Made by a program: the position numbers and the translations under genes. 64,000 bases of DNA from Tetraselmis striata (taxonomy: Eukaryota > Chlorophyta > Chlorodendrophyceae > Chlorodendrales > Chlorodendraceae): assembly GCA_006384855.1 (NCBI GenBank), contig VCJN01001012.1:62001-126000 (forward strand), in the 5' to 3' direction. The notes beneath the pieces are model-generated. The model searched no databases, was not told the DNA's origin, and was given only the letters and a program-made list of their open reading frames with translations. This document shows positions 10,260 to 23,333 of the stretch, piece by piece (the stretch's first letter is position 1; each line of letters begins with the position of its first letter).

Positions 10260-13200
10260 TCACCCCGACTCCCCCTTTGGCGGCTGGTTGACGAGCAGCG
10301 GCACCGTCGGGTCGTCCTCTTCGCCGAGCGATTGCTCGACGTCTGCACCGCGCAGAGCATCAGGGTCAGCGCTGCACCGTGCGTCGCTGAGTAGCAGGGG
10401 GCGAGGCGGAGCATGCGGGGAGCCCAGGGGGGGTACCCGGCTGCTCGGAGTCCTTGGGCAGGCGCGTGCCGCAGGACGGCATCGTGGCGGCGAGGATGAC
10501 GCTGAGGAACATGAGCGCGGCGCCCATCAGGAAGGGCGCGCCGGGCATGTACGGCAGCGGCGAGTCGTCGCGCGTGAAGAGCGCAAAGAGGGGCGCGAAG
10601 ATGAGCGGGCCCGTGCCCTGCGCCAGCGACTTGGCGCCTGACCGGGGGGGGGGGGGGGTGTGTGTGTCAGTCAAGGCCTTAGGCGGTTTGGTCTTAGGGT
10701 TTGAAACCCCCTAAGCCCAACCCATGCAGGACCCATATGCGTACTACAATCCGCACAAACATGCGGAAGCAAACAAAAATCGACACTATTGTTAGGGTTC
10801 GTTATAACATTCAGGGTTAGGTTTGGAGTTTGGGGCTCTGCTCACCCATGGGATTTGACAGACATGTGGGTCATATCAACACTTTGCATTCATGTGTGGA
10901 AGGAACAGTGTTTGTTTTTTTTTGTGGGGGGGGGGGGGGGGGGGGGCTGCCAAGCGCGGATATTGTCAAATGAATACGCGATTCTAAAATTCCGCAGCAG
11001 TGAAGCTGAGGGAAACTCGCGCCGTTTTGATGAGCAGGGTTTCTGCGCGGATTGCCGCGCCACATTCCGCCGACGAGGTCCGGGGGACAAGCGCGGGGCC
11101 CGGGCGCGACCAACACGCCAACGCTATAACGAGCTTGTTTCTTTCCGTAATCGGCGCACTCATTCTTCACACTGCAGACTCCATGATCGATCGGTCTAAA
11201 CCCAAGCCCCCAAGGGCATCACGGCGTGGCGGCGAGGGCTGAGGAGGGTTGCGAATGGCTCTACGGAGGATTGTCGGAGTTGCGAGCGTCGATGGAGGTG
11301 CGCACTGCATGGCCGTTGGTTGCATTGGTAGCGGGGCAGAGGCGAGCAGAGTGCGGAGGAGAGGAGGGGAAGGAGAGGAGGGGAAGGGGGCGGTAGAGAG
11401 GGTGTCATTTTGTTTGTGGTAGGGGTGGTCACCAAAGAGCGCCCCCTGCACCGCGCCCTGCTCGTGCTCCTCCGAGTGGCGCGACTTGATGCCGCTGAGC
11501 GTGGGGAAGGACATCATGCCCAGCACGCCCACGGACAGCGCCACCCACACCTCGTTCCGCGTCGCCACAAACGCGAGCATGACCTGCTGCGCCGCTGCGT
11601 GGAGGCGGCCGGCACAGGCGCGGGTTAGCGGCGGCGGCGGTCAAAAGGACGTTGTTTGGGGGGGGTCTGGGCTCACCCTGCGCGACGAGCGCCACCACGA
11701 GCACCCACTTCTCGCCCAGCGCCGCCAGCAGCGGGCGCAGCAGCAGCGTCTGCGAGACCAGGCCGCCCACGCCCACGACAATGAGCACCGCCGAGTTGTC
11801 CGCCACGCCGAAGCCCACCTGCGCGCGGCGCGGAGGGCAGCGGGCGGTGTCAGCGCGACCCTCTTGCGCGCACCGGGGGCCGCCATGGCAGGTAGAGGGG
11901 AGGGGTGTTTCATTGTTGAAGGCCGGGGGGGGGGGGGGGGGGAGGGGGGTGACCTTGATCTGCAGGTACTGCATGATGAGGTCCTGCAGCCCCTCCTGCA
12001 CGATGCCCACCATCATCATGACCACCGTGAGCGTGAGGAAGAGGCGGCTGCGCATGACGATGGCCCAGGTGGAGGTAAAGCTGCTCAGCAGGCTGCCCAC
12101 GCCCCGCGCGCTCGCGGCCGCCCGCACCGCCGCCGCCTCCGCCTGCGCGGACGCCCGGGACTCGGCGGTGGTGGACTCGCGGATGCCAAAGGCCGCTGCG
12201 GCGCACGCAATGGGGGCCCAAGCGGGGTGGGGGGCAATGAGAGGCGTCACATGATGGCTCAAATGATGGGGCCCGCATGCTTCGTGCCTGTCCCTGCAGG
12301 TACCGATACGCTGTCAATAGGTTCACCTAATCTACACGGGTGCCGACGCGCTGATAAGAAACTGCGGTGCCAGCCAGAGGTCATTGCAGGACGAGACTCT
12401 ATCGGAGCTGGGCCCAGTTCGAGGCTTATTATAGTAAGGGTTCCTACAGGGGCGTCGGCCCCCATGTAGTTCCGCCGGCGCCCGACTCGTGACATGCGGG
12501 TCGGGTTGTTTTGTCTCGCAATGATCGTATCATCACCGCCACGCCGTGAGACAGACTCCCGGTTCGTGTGCCGGGGGATCCTCCCGGGCATGATCGCAAG
12601 GCGCGGGCAATGCGGGCGGCGAGCTTGTCTCGCTGGTTTCGGAGCTTTACTGCGGACCGGCGCGGCGCTGGACAAGCTGCGCCCGGACAAGCGTGCCGCA
12701 CCGTCCCTCCTCTGATGGTATACTGGTACGGGTCCCGGTGCGCCCACAGCAGCTCGCAGGGCATAAAGTGTCATACCGGGCTGCCTGCCTACAGGAGGAC
12801 CCGGTGGATGCACGTCTGCGTTTGTCCGCTGATGATGCGGAGCGGCCTCTGAATCGCAGTGTTAACATTACTGTTCCCATAACCTATGCTCCGAAACCAA
12901 TTGAAACACCCTTGCCATTGATTGAGGTAGAAGGGGGGGGGGGGGGGGGGTCGCACCCCATGCCACGGTGAGCGCGCCCAGCGCGACGCACAGCCAGGTG
13001 ATACCGACAATGTCCAGGTGCGCGCTGATCAGAGGGCCCACCAGCATCGCGCCCGCCAGGCTGGCGGTCACCTGCGCCGCGGGGGAGGAGAGGGGGGGGG
13101 GGGGGGGGGTCAGTGTTCAGGCGCTGGTGGCGCGAAGCAGCGTTGGGTAGATGGAGAGTGAAGAAGATGGGGGGGAGGGGGGGGGGGGGGGGGGTCGCAC

Positions 13201-14945
13201 GAAGCCGATGGTGGGCGCGCGCAGCGAGGGCGGCATGAGGTCCGCTGTGTAGGCGACCGACAGGCTGATCTTGTCCACGCCGTGCGCGCCGATGAGGGCG
13301 GGGTACCACCTGGTGGGGAGCGCGGATGGCGGCCGTCAGCGCTGTCGGTGCGGCGGGGTGGCGAGAGGGGGGGCGCAGGGGAGGGGGGGGAGGGGTGATA
13401 GGAATCAAGGGGGGAGAGAGGAGGGGAGCACTACCAGATGAGGCCGATGATGCGGTAGAACGCCAGCATGAACACCACCAGCGGCAGCACGCCAAACAGG
13501 CCCGCGATCTGATCGGGAGGCGGGGCGAGTGTTCAGGGGCGAACGGGTGGGGACTGCGGCGGCTGCGTGGAAGGATGGAGGGGGAGCGAGGAGCGGGATG
13601 GAAAAGGAGGGCCAAAGTAGGGATTTGGGGGGGAGGGGGGGGGGGGGGGGGGGGGGGGCGCACGATGAGGAAGGGGCGCCGCCCGTACTGGTCGCTCCAG
13701 CGGCCCATGTAGGGCGTCAGGAAGAAGGACACGATGGTCATGGACACGAAGGAGGTGATGCTGGAGGCGGTGACGCTGTCAGAGTGCGCGTTCTGATTTG
13801 GGAACGCAAGGGGGCGGCAATCATGAGCGCGCAGGGGGGGGGCAGCACGCGCGGAGAGCACATGCCAAGCGGCTGCCCGGAAGCGGATGGAAGTGAGCCG
13901 GGGCCGGGCTGCTAAAGGGGGGAAGGCGGACCTGGCACGCCATCGGCTCCTCGTGTGGTCGGAAGGACGCGCAGTGCACGGGCGCCCCGTCCGGCGTGCG
14001 CCGCATGGCGAAGAACTCGGTGATGATGACGGGCAGCACGGGGATGAGCACCGCAAAGCCTGGGCGCATGCGCAGGGGGGGGGGGGGGGGGGGAGGGGTG
14101 AGGCCACGCCACACTGGGGGTCTCCATCCAGGGGGCTGCCTGGCGCAGATTGATGCCGCGATAGCCGAGCAAGGGCGGGTGGGCTTGCTCGCTTACTGGG
14201 GACTCCAATCTAGCAGCACGATCAATTCGCAGTGTGCGCTTCCTGCTCTCTGTCGCGTTCCACTGCCCAGTGGTCCGCCCATAGCCTGCAAGCCTATGGC
14301 CCAACGGTGCATTATTAAATGCATAAATGTACTGTTACCTATAGCGACTAAAACAATTCAATTATATGGTCGATATATATCCATAAACTGCCACTCCGTT
14401 GCCTTGCCGCGCCTTGCCGGTGGGATTGGCCCAGATTACGCTCGGCAAGTGCTGCGCGATACCTCAGCGGCTGCCGCTGCTTCTCCACCGGGCTGGAGCT
14501 CGTGCCCAGCCTTTCCCACGTGTGAGCACGCCACGCGAAGCTAGAGCAGGGCTAGTTAACTGTAGCCCCTTCCTCTGGCGGGGCGTCGGGTTTATTATGG
14601 CAATGGCGTTCTTTTAACTCAAGTGGGGTTTGGGAGATTACGGGTGAATACGGATATATTGCGGAATACTTTCGGGATACAGAGGAGAGGGGTCGAACCC
14701 AGGATGGACAGCACCAGGAACGGCAGGATGCGCCAGGCGCCCGTAGACCACAGCGCGCCCAGCAGCGACGGCTCCGCCTCCGCCTCGGCACGCCCCTCGC
14801 CCCCGCCCTCGTCGCCCGCCCCGTCTCCCGGTTGGTCGCTCCGCACTCCCGCGGAGACCTCACGCGCGCCCGCCTCCCCCGCCTGCCGGGACAGCACCCG
14901 CGACAGCCCGCGCAGCAGCCCCGGCGCACGATCCAGCGACGACAT
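10260..14945 (-). CDS. Major facilitator superfamily transporter, MFSD14/HIAT1-like
   Basis: Eleven phase-consistent exons, in minus-strand order: 14945-14699, 14059-13932, 13792-13664, 13508-13435, 13309-13201, 13071-12957, 12195-11954, 11818-11677, 11594-11433, 10637-10437 and 10342-10260 (TGA). They encode about 543 residues, a normal MFS length for 12 membrane helices. A Glu/Ala-rich cytosolic N-terminus of about 80 residues precedes helix 1. Exon 3 holds the MFS signature between helices 2 and 3, MGRWSDQYGRRPFLI. The exon 9-10 junction restores GALFGAKSLAQGTGPLIF, resembling the HIAT1/tetracycline-antiporter-like family. The tail is acidic with a dileucine (EEDDPTVPLL), a common endolysosomal sorting type. 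The likely role is proton-coupled solute transport; the substrate is unknown. The introns contain C runs (sense strand), several next to acceptors. Introns 1 and 6 are unusually long (about 640 and 760 bp). Confidence 0.85.
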
Positions 14946-15854
14946 CCTGGTGAGATGGGGGCAGCAGCCTCGACGGGGGCGACTGGTCTGGGCGAGTGGC
15001 CCCGGGTCGCGCGCGGTCGAGTGGGGAGACGTTTGCTGGCCTATACCCTACATGCATGCGCTGTTTTGCTTGCGCACATTCGCAGCAAGAGGGGCGCTCG
15101 TGGTAGCGACCATCCGGTAGTGCTCCGTATCTGGTACCGGTACCGGTGGTAGTGGCGTGGCTGTCGGTACGGGCTGCTCGGCTGGCGCGCCGCTGCTGCC
15201 AGCGCAACCTTTACGATGCGCCACGGAGGAAGGTGCATAATCCTATTAGCGAAGGTGCATATACTACAGGCATATGATAACCAGGGCACTTCCCCAAGCT
15301 TCTCCCGCCATGAAATGGGTTGATAATCCCAGGAATATGCCAAAACGTGAAGAATTGTGGCTATCTACGCGCCATTCCTGACGCCCGTCACCGCGACTAC
15401 CGGGACAGGTATGTCGCCGCAACGAGTACTCATACTCGCGTATCGCGCGATTTAATATGTGGCAATATATTAATTGTCTATTTATTGATGCGTATCAAGG
15501 CAGCGCGGTCGTTGTCGCGCCTATCGTCGCCGACACGCGACTGCTTTGTGGCAGAGGACGACTATCGCGTGCATTCTCCGGACGCTCTCCCTGTAACCAA
15601 AAAGTTCACGACTATCGCAATAGAGTGGATGGTAACGCGACCAACCATAACACAGACGAGCAGCAGGCCACTACGTCACCCGCGGATGCCTTGCCGTGCG
15701 CCTGGCGCCTGGGCAGCAGTGCCCCGAGGGTCTTCCCCTTGTACTTGGCGCGCTTCCCTCGTGCGGGTGGGTGACTCCCTAGTTGCTCCAACACGCGCTG
15801 TTCTGTCTTTTTCATTTCGCCCACGGCCCGGGACACGACGACGCGCGGTGCACC
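14946..15854. other. Spacer between divergent genes, shared 5' region
   Basis: The transporter (minus) and the nucleoside hydrolase (plus) start at either end, so this 0.9-kb stretch should hold both promoters. I see no convincing TATA box or other defined element. A GTACCGGTACCGG run is at 15133-15146. Confidence 0.4.
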
Positions 15855-18800
15855 ATGCCGGCCGGCCACAAGCGCGACAGGGACGCGAGCGACGGGGGTA
15901 GCCCCGGGCGCGAGGCGCGCACCGCCGTGTGGCTGGACTGCGACCCGGGGCACGACGACGCGATGGCCATCATCCTGGCAGGTGCTCCCCCACTGTCTCT
16001 CGTCGAAGCCGGTTGCGGCCGACAGGCCCGGCATCGTCGCCTGGCACCGCCAAACAGCGCAGCGCCCTATCCGGTCCGGCCCACCATCTCCTGTGCGCCA
16101 CAGACTCCAACGGGTCGTCTGCTGCTTCGCAGGGCACAGCCCATCGCTGCAGGTGCTCGGCATCAGCACCGTGGTTGGCAATCAGACAGTGGAGAAGGTC
16201 ACCAACAACGCGCTGCGGATGCTCCGCGCCGCCGGCCTGGAGCATATCGGTGAGGGACATCAAGGCAGTGGCCTGGGGTGGATGGGGAAGGGGGGGGGGG
16301 GTATATCTGGGTAAAGGGACAGCCAGGTACCCATTTGGGGCCAGGTGATGCCCTTCAGCTATCCAACGTCTAAGAGCTGATACCATGCCATAAAATCATG
16401 CCATATGCTTATGCCCTGCCGGGGTGCGCCTGTACGGGATGTGCTGGCTCGCCCTGCCAACCTCGCCGTCCCTTGATCACCGGGTTGCTGTATATACTTG
16501 CACCGGCCATATTTCCCACGCCAATTTTACCGGTATACGCCGGGGATATACCACTCTGGAATGGACAACCCATAAAACACCGTGCAGTGCACCTTCTGTG
16601 CGCTGCATGCATGCTGTATACAATAACATCCAACTGCCGTATCAGCGGCGCAGGCGCTCGGGTGCCTGGGGTGGCGCTCAGCCCTGCCATGCGTGGCGTG
16701 GTGTCTATGGCCCCTGGTTTAGCCCCTATTAACTAATAACTAACCCGAAATCGGTGCCACAGTCCCTGGACACATGAGTCCCCGACCCAGCACGAGATAT
16801 GCCTGTGCAGTGGCGCCGACGTGCTCCGAGCCCCAGGCCGGCCGATCGATGTATGAATGCGGTTGATCCACAGGTCGAATTAACCCGATGAATAGCCTGC
16901 GAAACACACCGCGGCATGCGGCGTGTAGCGCAACCCAGCCTGACCGCACCGCCCGGGGCTCCCTTGCCCATGCGCAGACGTTGTCCAGGGCGCGCACAAG
17001 CCGCTCATGAGGGGCGCGGTGATTGGCCCTTCCCCCCACAAGTGTATTCCCGCCCCTCTGGCCTGGGGCCATGGTGGCATTTCCGCATCCCCGGCATTGG
17101 TATGTACACATGTCCCAGCACACTGATCCTCCACGCGCTCGCCTCCGCTGGCGGCAGCCGCTCTGCCCCGAGATCCACGGTGAGAGCGGGCTGTCCCCCA
17201 CCAGGGCGCAGCCGCAGCAGCAGCCGGGGGCCGCGCGTGCCGAGGGCCACCCCGTGCCCCACCCCGCGGAGGAGGACCCCGCGGAGGCCGCGCTGCCGCC
17301 GCCCCGCAAGGCGCCGCTGGAGGACAAGGCGCCCATCGCCATGTTCCGCGCCATTCACCGCTCGTTCCGCGATGGGTGCGCCCCGGCTCCCGGCTGGCAC
17401 GCCCAGCGCACCTGGAGGGGCGGATGATAGCGTACCATTTGTTTGGACTCGCAGGCCACAGGATGCTGAATCGCTTTATACCATCCGGTCTGACATTCCG
17501 TCCAATCTTTGTGGTGTATTCTGATGAATCGCCAGATACATGTGCTTATTCTCTCTTCGCGCTTGCCGGGGAGGGGCAGTACGTACCAATCACCAAGTGT
17601 GATGGCTGTGGCATTCGCTGCGGTGTGGCCGCAGGGGACGCCGCTGCAAGCTGATCTGCACCGGGAGCCTCACGAATGTCGGTGAGCCCTCCCCCCCGTC
17701 TGCCGCATGCCACCCATGCACGCACCGAAATGCGCCGCTGAGAATGCCACTGGCCGCCGACTCCCTTGGCGCAGCCCTGCTGGTGAGCCTGTACCCGGAG
17801 GTGGCGGACATGGCGGAGGTGGTGCTCATGGGCGGCGCCATGGGGGTGGGCAACACCGGCCCCGTCATGGAGTTCAACATCCAGGTGCGTGCGGCGCTGC
17901 CTCCCCCCCCCCCCCCCCCCCCTCCCCTTCTCCTCCCCACCGATCTGCCTGGTGATAACGATGCGATCGTGTGGGCAGACGGACCCAGAGGCGGCGTCCA
18001 TTGTGTTCCAGGCAGGCTGGCCCGTCGCGATGGTGCCCATCGAGGTACATTCCTCGGCGCCCACCGAGCACAGCCAGCAGTACATCAGTGCGGCATGCCG
18101 CTCCCTAAACACGGCCGGCCCCTCTGTCTGCCATCCTACCGACCCCGCACCCCGCCTGGCTCCCAATGACGGGCCGATGACGAGGGGTGGGTGGCCGCGC
18201 GCAGGTCACCCATACCGCCCTGGTGACGCCGGATGTGCTGAGGCGCATCCAGCAGCGAGACACACCGTTCTGCTCCATCAGTGCGTGCGCCCATCGACCC
18301 GTCTGGGCAGGGTCCATTTTGCCCCCTCCCCCCCCCCCCCCCCCCCGGCCCCCCGGCCCCCCGACCCGCCAACAAATGCTTCCAGAAATGCTCCATTCTA
18401 TTTCTACGGGATTAGCTGTTTCCAGGAATGTGACATTTTATTTCCGGGAAATCCCGATTTTATTTGCAAAATACATTTCAGAATTTGAAATGACCCCCCC
18501 CTACCCCCCCCTCACCCCCGCCGCCCCCTCCGCCTGACATTGCGCCATCGCCGCTTCGCACCCCCCCCCCCCCCCCCCCCAACACACTGTCACGACGAGG
18601 CGCAGTCTGCCGCTTGCTCCTCTTTTTCCGGGAGACCTACAAAGAGGTCTTTCAGTTTGAGGACCCGCCGCTGCATGACCCCTGCGCGGTGGCGTACTGC
18701 CTGCACCCGGAGATCTTCACGGTGTGCCCCCCCTCCCACCCTTCCCCTCAAACTAACCTCATGCGATGCCAACCCGACCAACCGCCAGCCAAGTACTGTC

Positions 18801-19485
18801 ATGCGGATGGGGCCTTCTAACTCGGCCCTCCCTCTCAATCCTGGTTGGTGATGGCGTCTCGGCAGGTGAAGCGCATGCGCGTGGATATCGAGACAAAAAG
18901 TGATGTACGCCCCCATCAACACGGCGCCATCGCGCGGATGCCCCTGCTTGCCGATACTCGTACCCACCCGTGCGCACGTGCACATCTAAGGGGTGCGTGT
19001 AGGTTTATGTCAGGTGTAGCAGTGCAAACGCAGGCGTGTCCTCCTGCACCCTCCTCCGCGCTGGTCGCCATCCGAGCACGAGCGTCACCGTGAGCAGTAT
19101 TATTATTATGCCCCCCATGACTCGGCCCAATTTACCCATACCGTCTACCAGGTTCAAGTTACGTCGCGCCTCCTTCACGCTGCGGCGGGTGCGCCTCTGG
19201 CGGCCTAGCCTTTGTTCACTATGTGTATATACATATATTTGTATATATATATATATATATGATATCAGTTGCCACATGACTGCTGATCAATTTGCCTGCC
19301 TGCCTTCCTGTCCGCCTGCCTGCCAGCTGTCTGCAGGGCAGACGGTGTGCGACATCTGGGGGCAGAGCCAGCAGCCCAAGAATGTGGACGTCGCCACCAG
19401 CATGGGCGTCCCCGCGTTTTGGGATCTCATGATCTCAGCGCTGCACAGGGCGGACGATGCCTCGTGCATGAATAAGCCTGTGTAG
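15855..19485 (+). CDS. Inosine-uridine-preferring-type nucleoside hydrolase
   Basis: Hydrolyses ribonucleosides to base plus ribose in nucleoside salvage. Exons: 15855-15981, 16133-16249, a gap (see below), 17158-17375, 17635-17681, 17775-17884, 17979-18044, 18205-18280, 18606-18721, 18866-18899 and 19337-19485 (TAG). Exon 1 has the family aspartate cluster WLDCDPGHDDA, which binds calcium and ribose. Splicing restores LGISTVVGNQTVEKV, then PEIHGESGL, LTNVALLVSLYPEV, VLMGGAM, EFNIQTDPEAA, and LHDPCAVAY with the family's conserved histidine. All junctions keep phase except between exon 2 (phase 1) and the exon at 17158 (phase 0), so one short exon between 16250 and 17157 is missing from my model. 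The exon at 17158 also has a Gln/Pro/Ala-rich insertion of about 40 residues after HGESGL. The catalytic residues appear intact. Confidence 0.88.
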
Positions 19486-21193
19486 GTTACAATATGTCCT
19501 GCAATTCAGAGCAACATTCTTGATAAGCATCAACAGAATGAGGCGCAGTGATTATGCACTGATGGCTGTGAACGTGCAGTGCGCTAACGTCTCATTCACC
19601 TTAGATGAAGGCTGTCTACTACCGTGACCACGCTTTAGGTTCGCAGTATCTTACCCCCCATCGCCCCCTCGCGAATTAGAGAGGAAAAATACATCCCCAT
19701 CTGAAACACATCAGAATACACCGCGACTCCAAACCGGATATTCCGACTCGCGTTGCTGCAGTACAACTCGTTACTTTTCGGACCGCCTGGGAATCCAATT
19801 AAATGTTGCGGTATTCCATGCGTGGGATCAGCGTCGTCGTCTCGCGCGGATTACCCGGGCTACACACCTGGACAAAGGATTGCAGTGCGCGCAGCCAGCC
19901 GGGCATCGTCACATAACAGTCGCAGGCCCCAGCACAGTGGCTCCAACCGCAAGAGCAGGCGGCGGTTTTCGGCGTGGCCAGCTTGCAATATGCTCCGCTG
20001 GGCGGCACTCATTGGACGCGCGCGCAGTTATTACTCAGACGAAAGATAGCATCGCTTAGACGTTACTACCAACAGTGGAACATATGTTATGAGCTGGTTT
20101 AGCCGACAGCTGCCGACTTGAAATCCCATTCTTCAATAGGCGTGATCGCTAAGACATCGCGCCTTTCTCATCGTGCCCCCATCTGCCGCGCCCGCCGCGC
20201 GGGGTGGTGGTACTGGTGGCCCAAGGGGCGCGGCCACCGCTGACTGCTTCAACTTTAATTATAAGAAGTGCTGCAGTCAGTTTTCGTTCTCAATTTTGCC
20301 CAGTGCATGTCCCGGCGGGCCTAAATAAATACCAGGTGCGTGTCCTATACAGCGGTGCCCGTTTGCTGCTTGTGGATGGGCAGCAGCGGCATTGACAACG
20401 ACGGCAATTCATCATTTCCATTATCGATGCCGTTTAGAAATCGGAAAAATGAAGTACATATATATTTTGTAGATGCTAGTAGTACGTTCGTTAGTTAGGA
20501 ATACGAGCGGACGCGCACGCGTACCGGTGCCGGTGCCAGTACTCGTATTCATTTCTGCTGGAAGTCGGTGCGCGCATGCATTTGTACTCGTAGGCGTATT
20601 AATATAATCGTTTAGCCGCTCCTCCAGCGTGGTTTGTAATGACATCGGGGGCTCCCACGGCGTGTGGGAGAGCGCAGCATACAGACCGCGCGCTGCCACT
20701 GCGACATTTGATAAATATGAGGGGAAATTGCAAAACAGGGTGTAATATGACCTTTCATGAACTTAGCAGAACGGGATGGAACCGCGGTTTTCGCAAAACA
20801 TGGTGTTAGTAGTGGAAAATTGTAGAGGCTACGGCCGCTGCAGCACGGGCTCGGGAATTCTTCAAAGCATCCGACTTGAATACAAGTGTTACCCATTTAG
20901 TAGATCAGCCAAGTCCGGTGCGCCCTAACACGTGGATGTCGGGAATTGTGCGGTGATTAGATCGACTAGCTAGGACGAAGTGACTGTGGGCTAAGGGGGC
21001 GCACCTTCCACTTGAGTGGAGGTCACTAGCCGCGCGCGATGTCGCTAAACTAGTAAAGGCATCGGTGTGGGCGCGTTACGAATCGTCGGCAGCGTTAGCC
21101 GGTACTAACACCGGGGTATATACGTCCAGGCGTTGTATGCGTCAAATCCGTTGCCACAGTATGGTGCGGGTGTCCCCGGCGCGGGGGTAAGTT

Positions 21194-21379
21194 GTGGCCG
21201 GGCTGATAATTACGCACGCGAGTCCCGCTGCCCGCCGATTGGCTCCGATTCATCCCATGCCTGAGCGGTTCCTTGAACCCTGCCATGCATGTGGTGGTAG
21301 TGAATATGAGACTATCGAACATATGTTGGTGGAGTGCCTGCGCGGTGGAGGTATCACCGTCAAAATTTGGGGTTGTTAA
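21194..21379 (+). pseudogene. Reverse-transcriptase zinc-binding (zf-RVT) remnant
   Basis: A 61-residue frame contains CHACGGSEYETIEHMLVEC, the C-x2-C...H-x4-C pattern of the zinc-binding domain that follows reverse transcriptase and RNase H in many non-LTR retrotransposons. No RT domain is visible beside it, so this looks like a truncated retrotransposon fragment. The short length leaves room for coincidence. Confidence 0.45.
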
Positions 21380-22604
21380 TTATTCCGGAGTTAATGGATT
21401 TTATCAATAGTCAGGTTAATGCGTCAATAACATCTGAGGCCTTAACTGCCTTTGTTTTGGGCGGGGTCCCTCCCTTCACGGCGCCCTGGATTTGGGGAAA
21501 GGGTTTTTCTTTTCCAGCTATGGCGTCGTGCCCCCGCTCCCCCCCCCCCCCCCCCCCCTCACATTGCCTTTTTGTTGCACATGTATCGCACTCCCGAAAT
21601 GCTTTGCTCCGCGGGATGGGACTTGCCCCAACTCGCATTTCTCGAATGGCCCGACGCCCGAACAGGTAGGGCGGACCTTTCGACATGGTCAGTGCCGGGT
21701 ATTTTGATGGCAGTGTTTTAGACGGTGAGCCAACTATGTTGGAAATTCTATCACTGGCCTTCAATTAGTCGTGCAGAATGCTTCGGCAATGTGCTTGTAA
21801 ATTATAACGGAGCGTCGCCTACCCAAGGCTTTCCCTTAATCTGGATCGCTGCCTGAACGGCCGTCGAGACGATGCAAGGGTTCACTGTTGCCACGCCTGT
21901 CCCGGGGACGAAAAAATAATTAGTCGCTCCTTCGCGACGGGCAATACCCGTACTGGTGTCTGGTAGCGTACCATTGCGGCTAACCCCCAACCCCCGCCAC
22001 CCCCCCCTCCTCCCCCCCCACCGGTACTGATATCCATAACAACAACATCGACTGACGGCATCATAGGCACAGCGCCGGCAATCAATGATCAGACATCACT
22101 ACTCGTTAGGAGGTTCTTCGGTAGGGGTGAGGTGTGGACCCTGGCGAAAGTTGGCGGGATGCTGCGCTGCCGTGGCGAGGCGAATCGTCAGGCGGGCGCA
22201 CACCATATGCTGTAATTCCCCCCCCCCCCCCCCCCCCCCCCCCGTTTTCGATGTCACCCTGTTCTGCAATTTTCCACTACACCCTGTTTCTAGCGACTAA
22301 ACTATTTTGCAAAAACTGCAGTTATTCCACCCGGTGCTGCTGCTGCTAAAAAGTGTCAAATTTACCTTTTCCGCCCCCTGGACAGGACTGGCTAAAAAAA
22401 TGCAACCTGATTATTTTGGTTGCAATTTTCCCAATAATAATATGTAATACTAGGCGGGGTAAAGTAAAGTTCGCCCCGGGACGTCGGCCGAAGCCGCCCC
22501 AGCACTTGACCTCTTGCGCCAAATGCAGTCGTAGGTCTGGCATAGCCCGTAAGGTTAGAAGGTTTAGACCATTGCCTCATTAGAACCCCGACGGGCTAAT
22601 GCAT

Positions 22605-22702
22605 CAACCGGGGAAATCCAGGACACGCCGGGACGATATATTGCCGAAAATGCATCGGCCAGGAATCGAACCCGGGTCTCTCGCGTACGAGACGACCGCT
22701 CA
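22605..22702 (-). other. tRNA-like fragment
   Basis: The minus strand carries a good T-arm (CCGGG-TTCGATT-CCTGG), a possible anticodon arm around CTCGTAC and a strong D-arm-like hairpin (CCGCTC/GAGCGG). I cannot find a matching 5' acceptor strand for the 3' CCGATGC, so this is probably a tRNA relic or a tRNA-derived SINE head and not a functional tRNA. Confidence 0.3.
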
Positions 22703-23297
22703 GCCGAGCGGACAAGGGATGTACCTTGTAACTAGGCGGGGTACTCGTACAGCCGTACAGGTACGCGGGCGGGGTGAGCGCTCGCCGGTCGCGGCAGATG
22801 TCGCCGGTCGCCACATGCCGCCGAAAAAAAACCCGTCCCGTAGGGACGAAGTGTCCAGACGACACAGCAGTAGGCAAGCGAGCCCGCGTGACCCTCGGCG
22901 CCAGGTACCATTCAGCAGCGGCACGCTACACGCAGCAAATCCTGGTAGGGTCCCCTGCTCCTCAGTGCCACAAGAGCCTCTCGCCGCCGGCTGTCGGTGG
23001 GCGCCCCTCCTCCGACCGTTTCATCCGCGTCGCATGTGAGTACGTACCTTGCGAGTATACATGTACGAGGCGTACACCTCTTCGGCGGAGCCAGGCGACC
23101 CCATGCCGACCCAAGCCCCCGAGGGGTCCCGCCAAAACTCAGCCTGGGGAGCGTGGCTCTCTATACCCCACATATGCACACCCCACACGTCGTCGCCCTC
23201 TGCACGCCGCCCCGGCAATCTGCCGGCCGGCGGTCGCAATGACGGCTCGCTGGGTGCGGCAGGTCGCGATGCCGCCGTGTGGGTATTCGCACGGCCA

Positions 23298-23333
<36 letters not shown>

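Noticed and set aside
12884..14107. 407-residue minus-strand Pro-rich frame
   Set aside because: It reads through transporter introns and poly-C runs. The phase-checked exons use other frames in most of this span.
22605..22702. Functional tRNA gene
   Set aside because: A T-arm and a plausible anticodon arm exist, but the 5' acceptor strand does not pair with the 3' one and the D-loop is too short.
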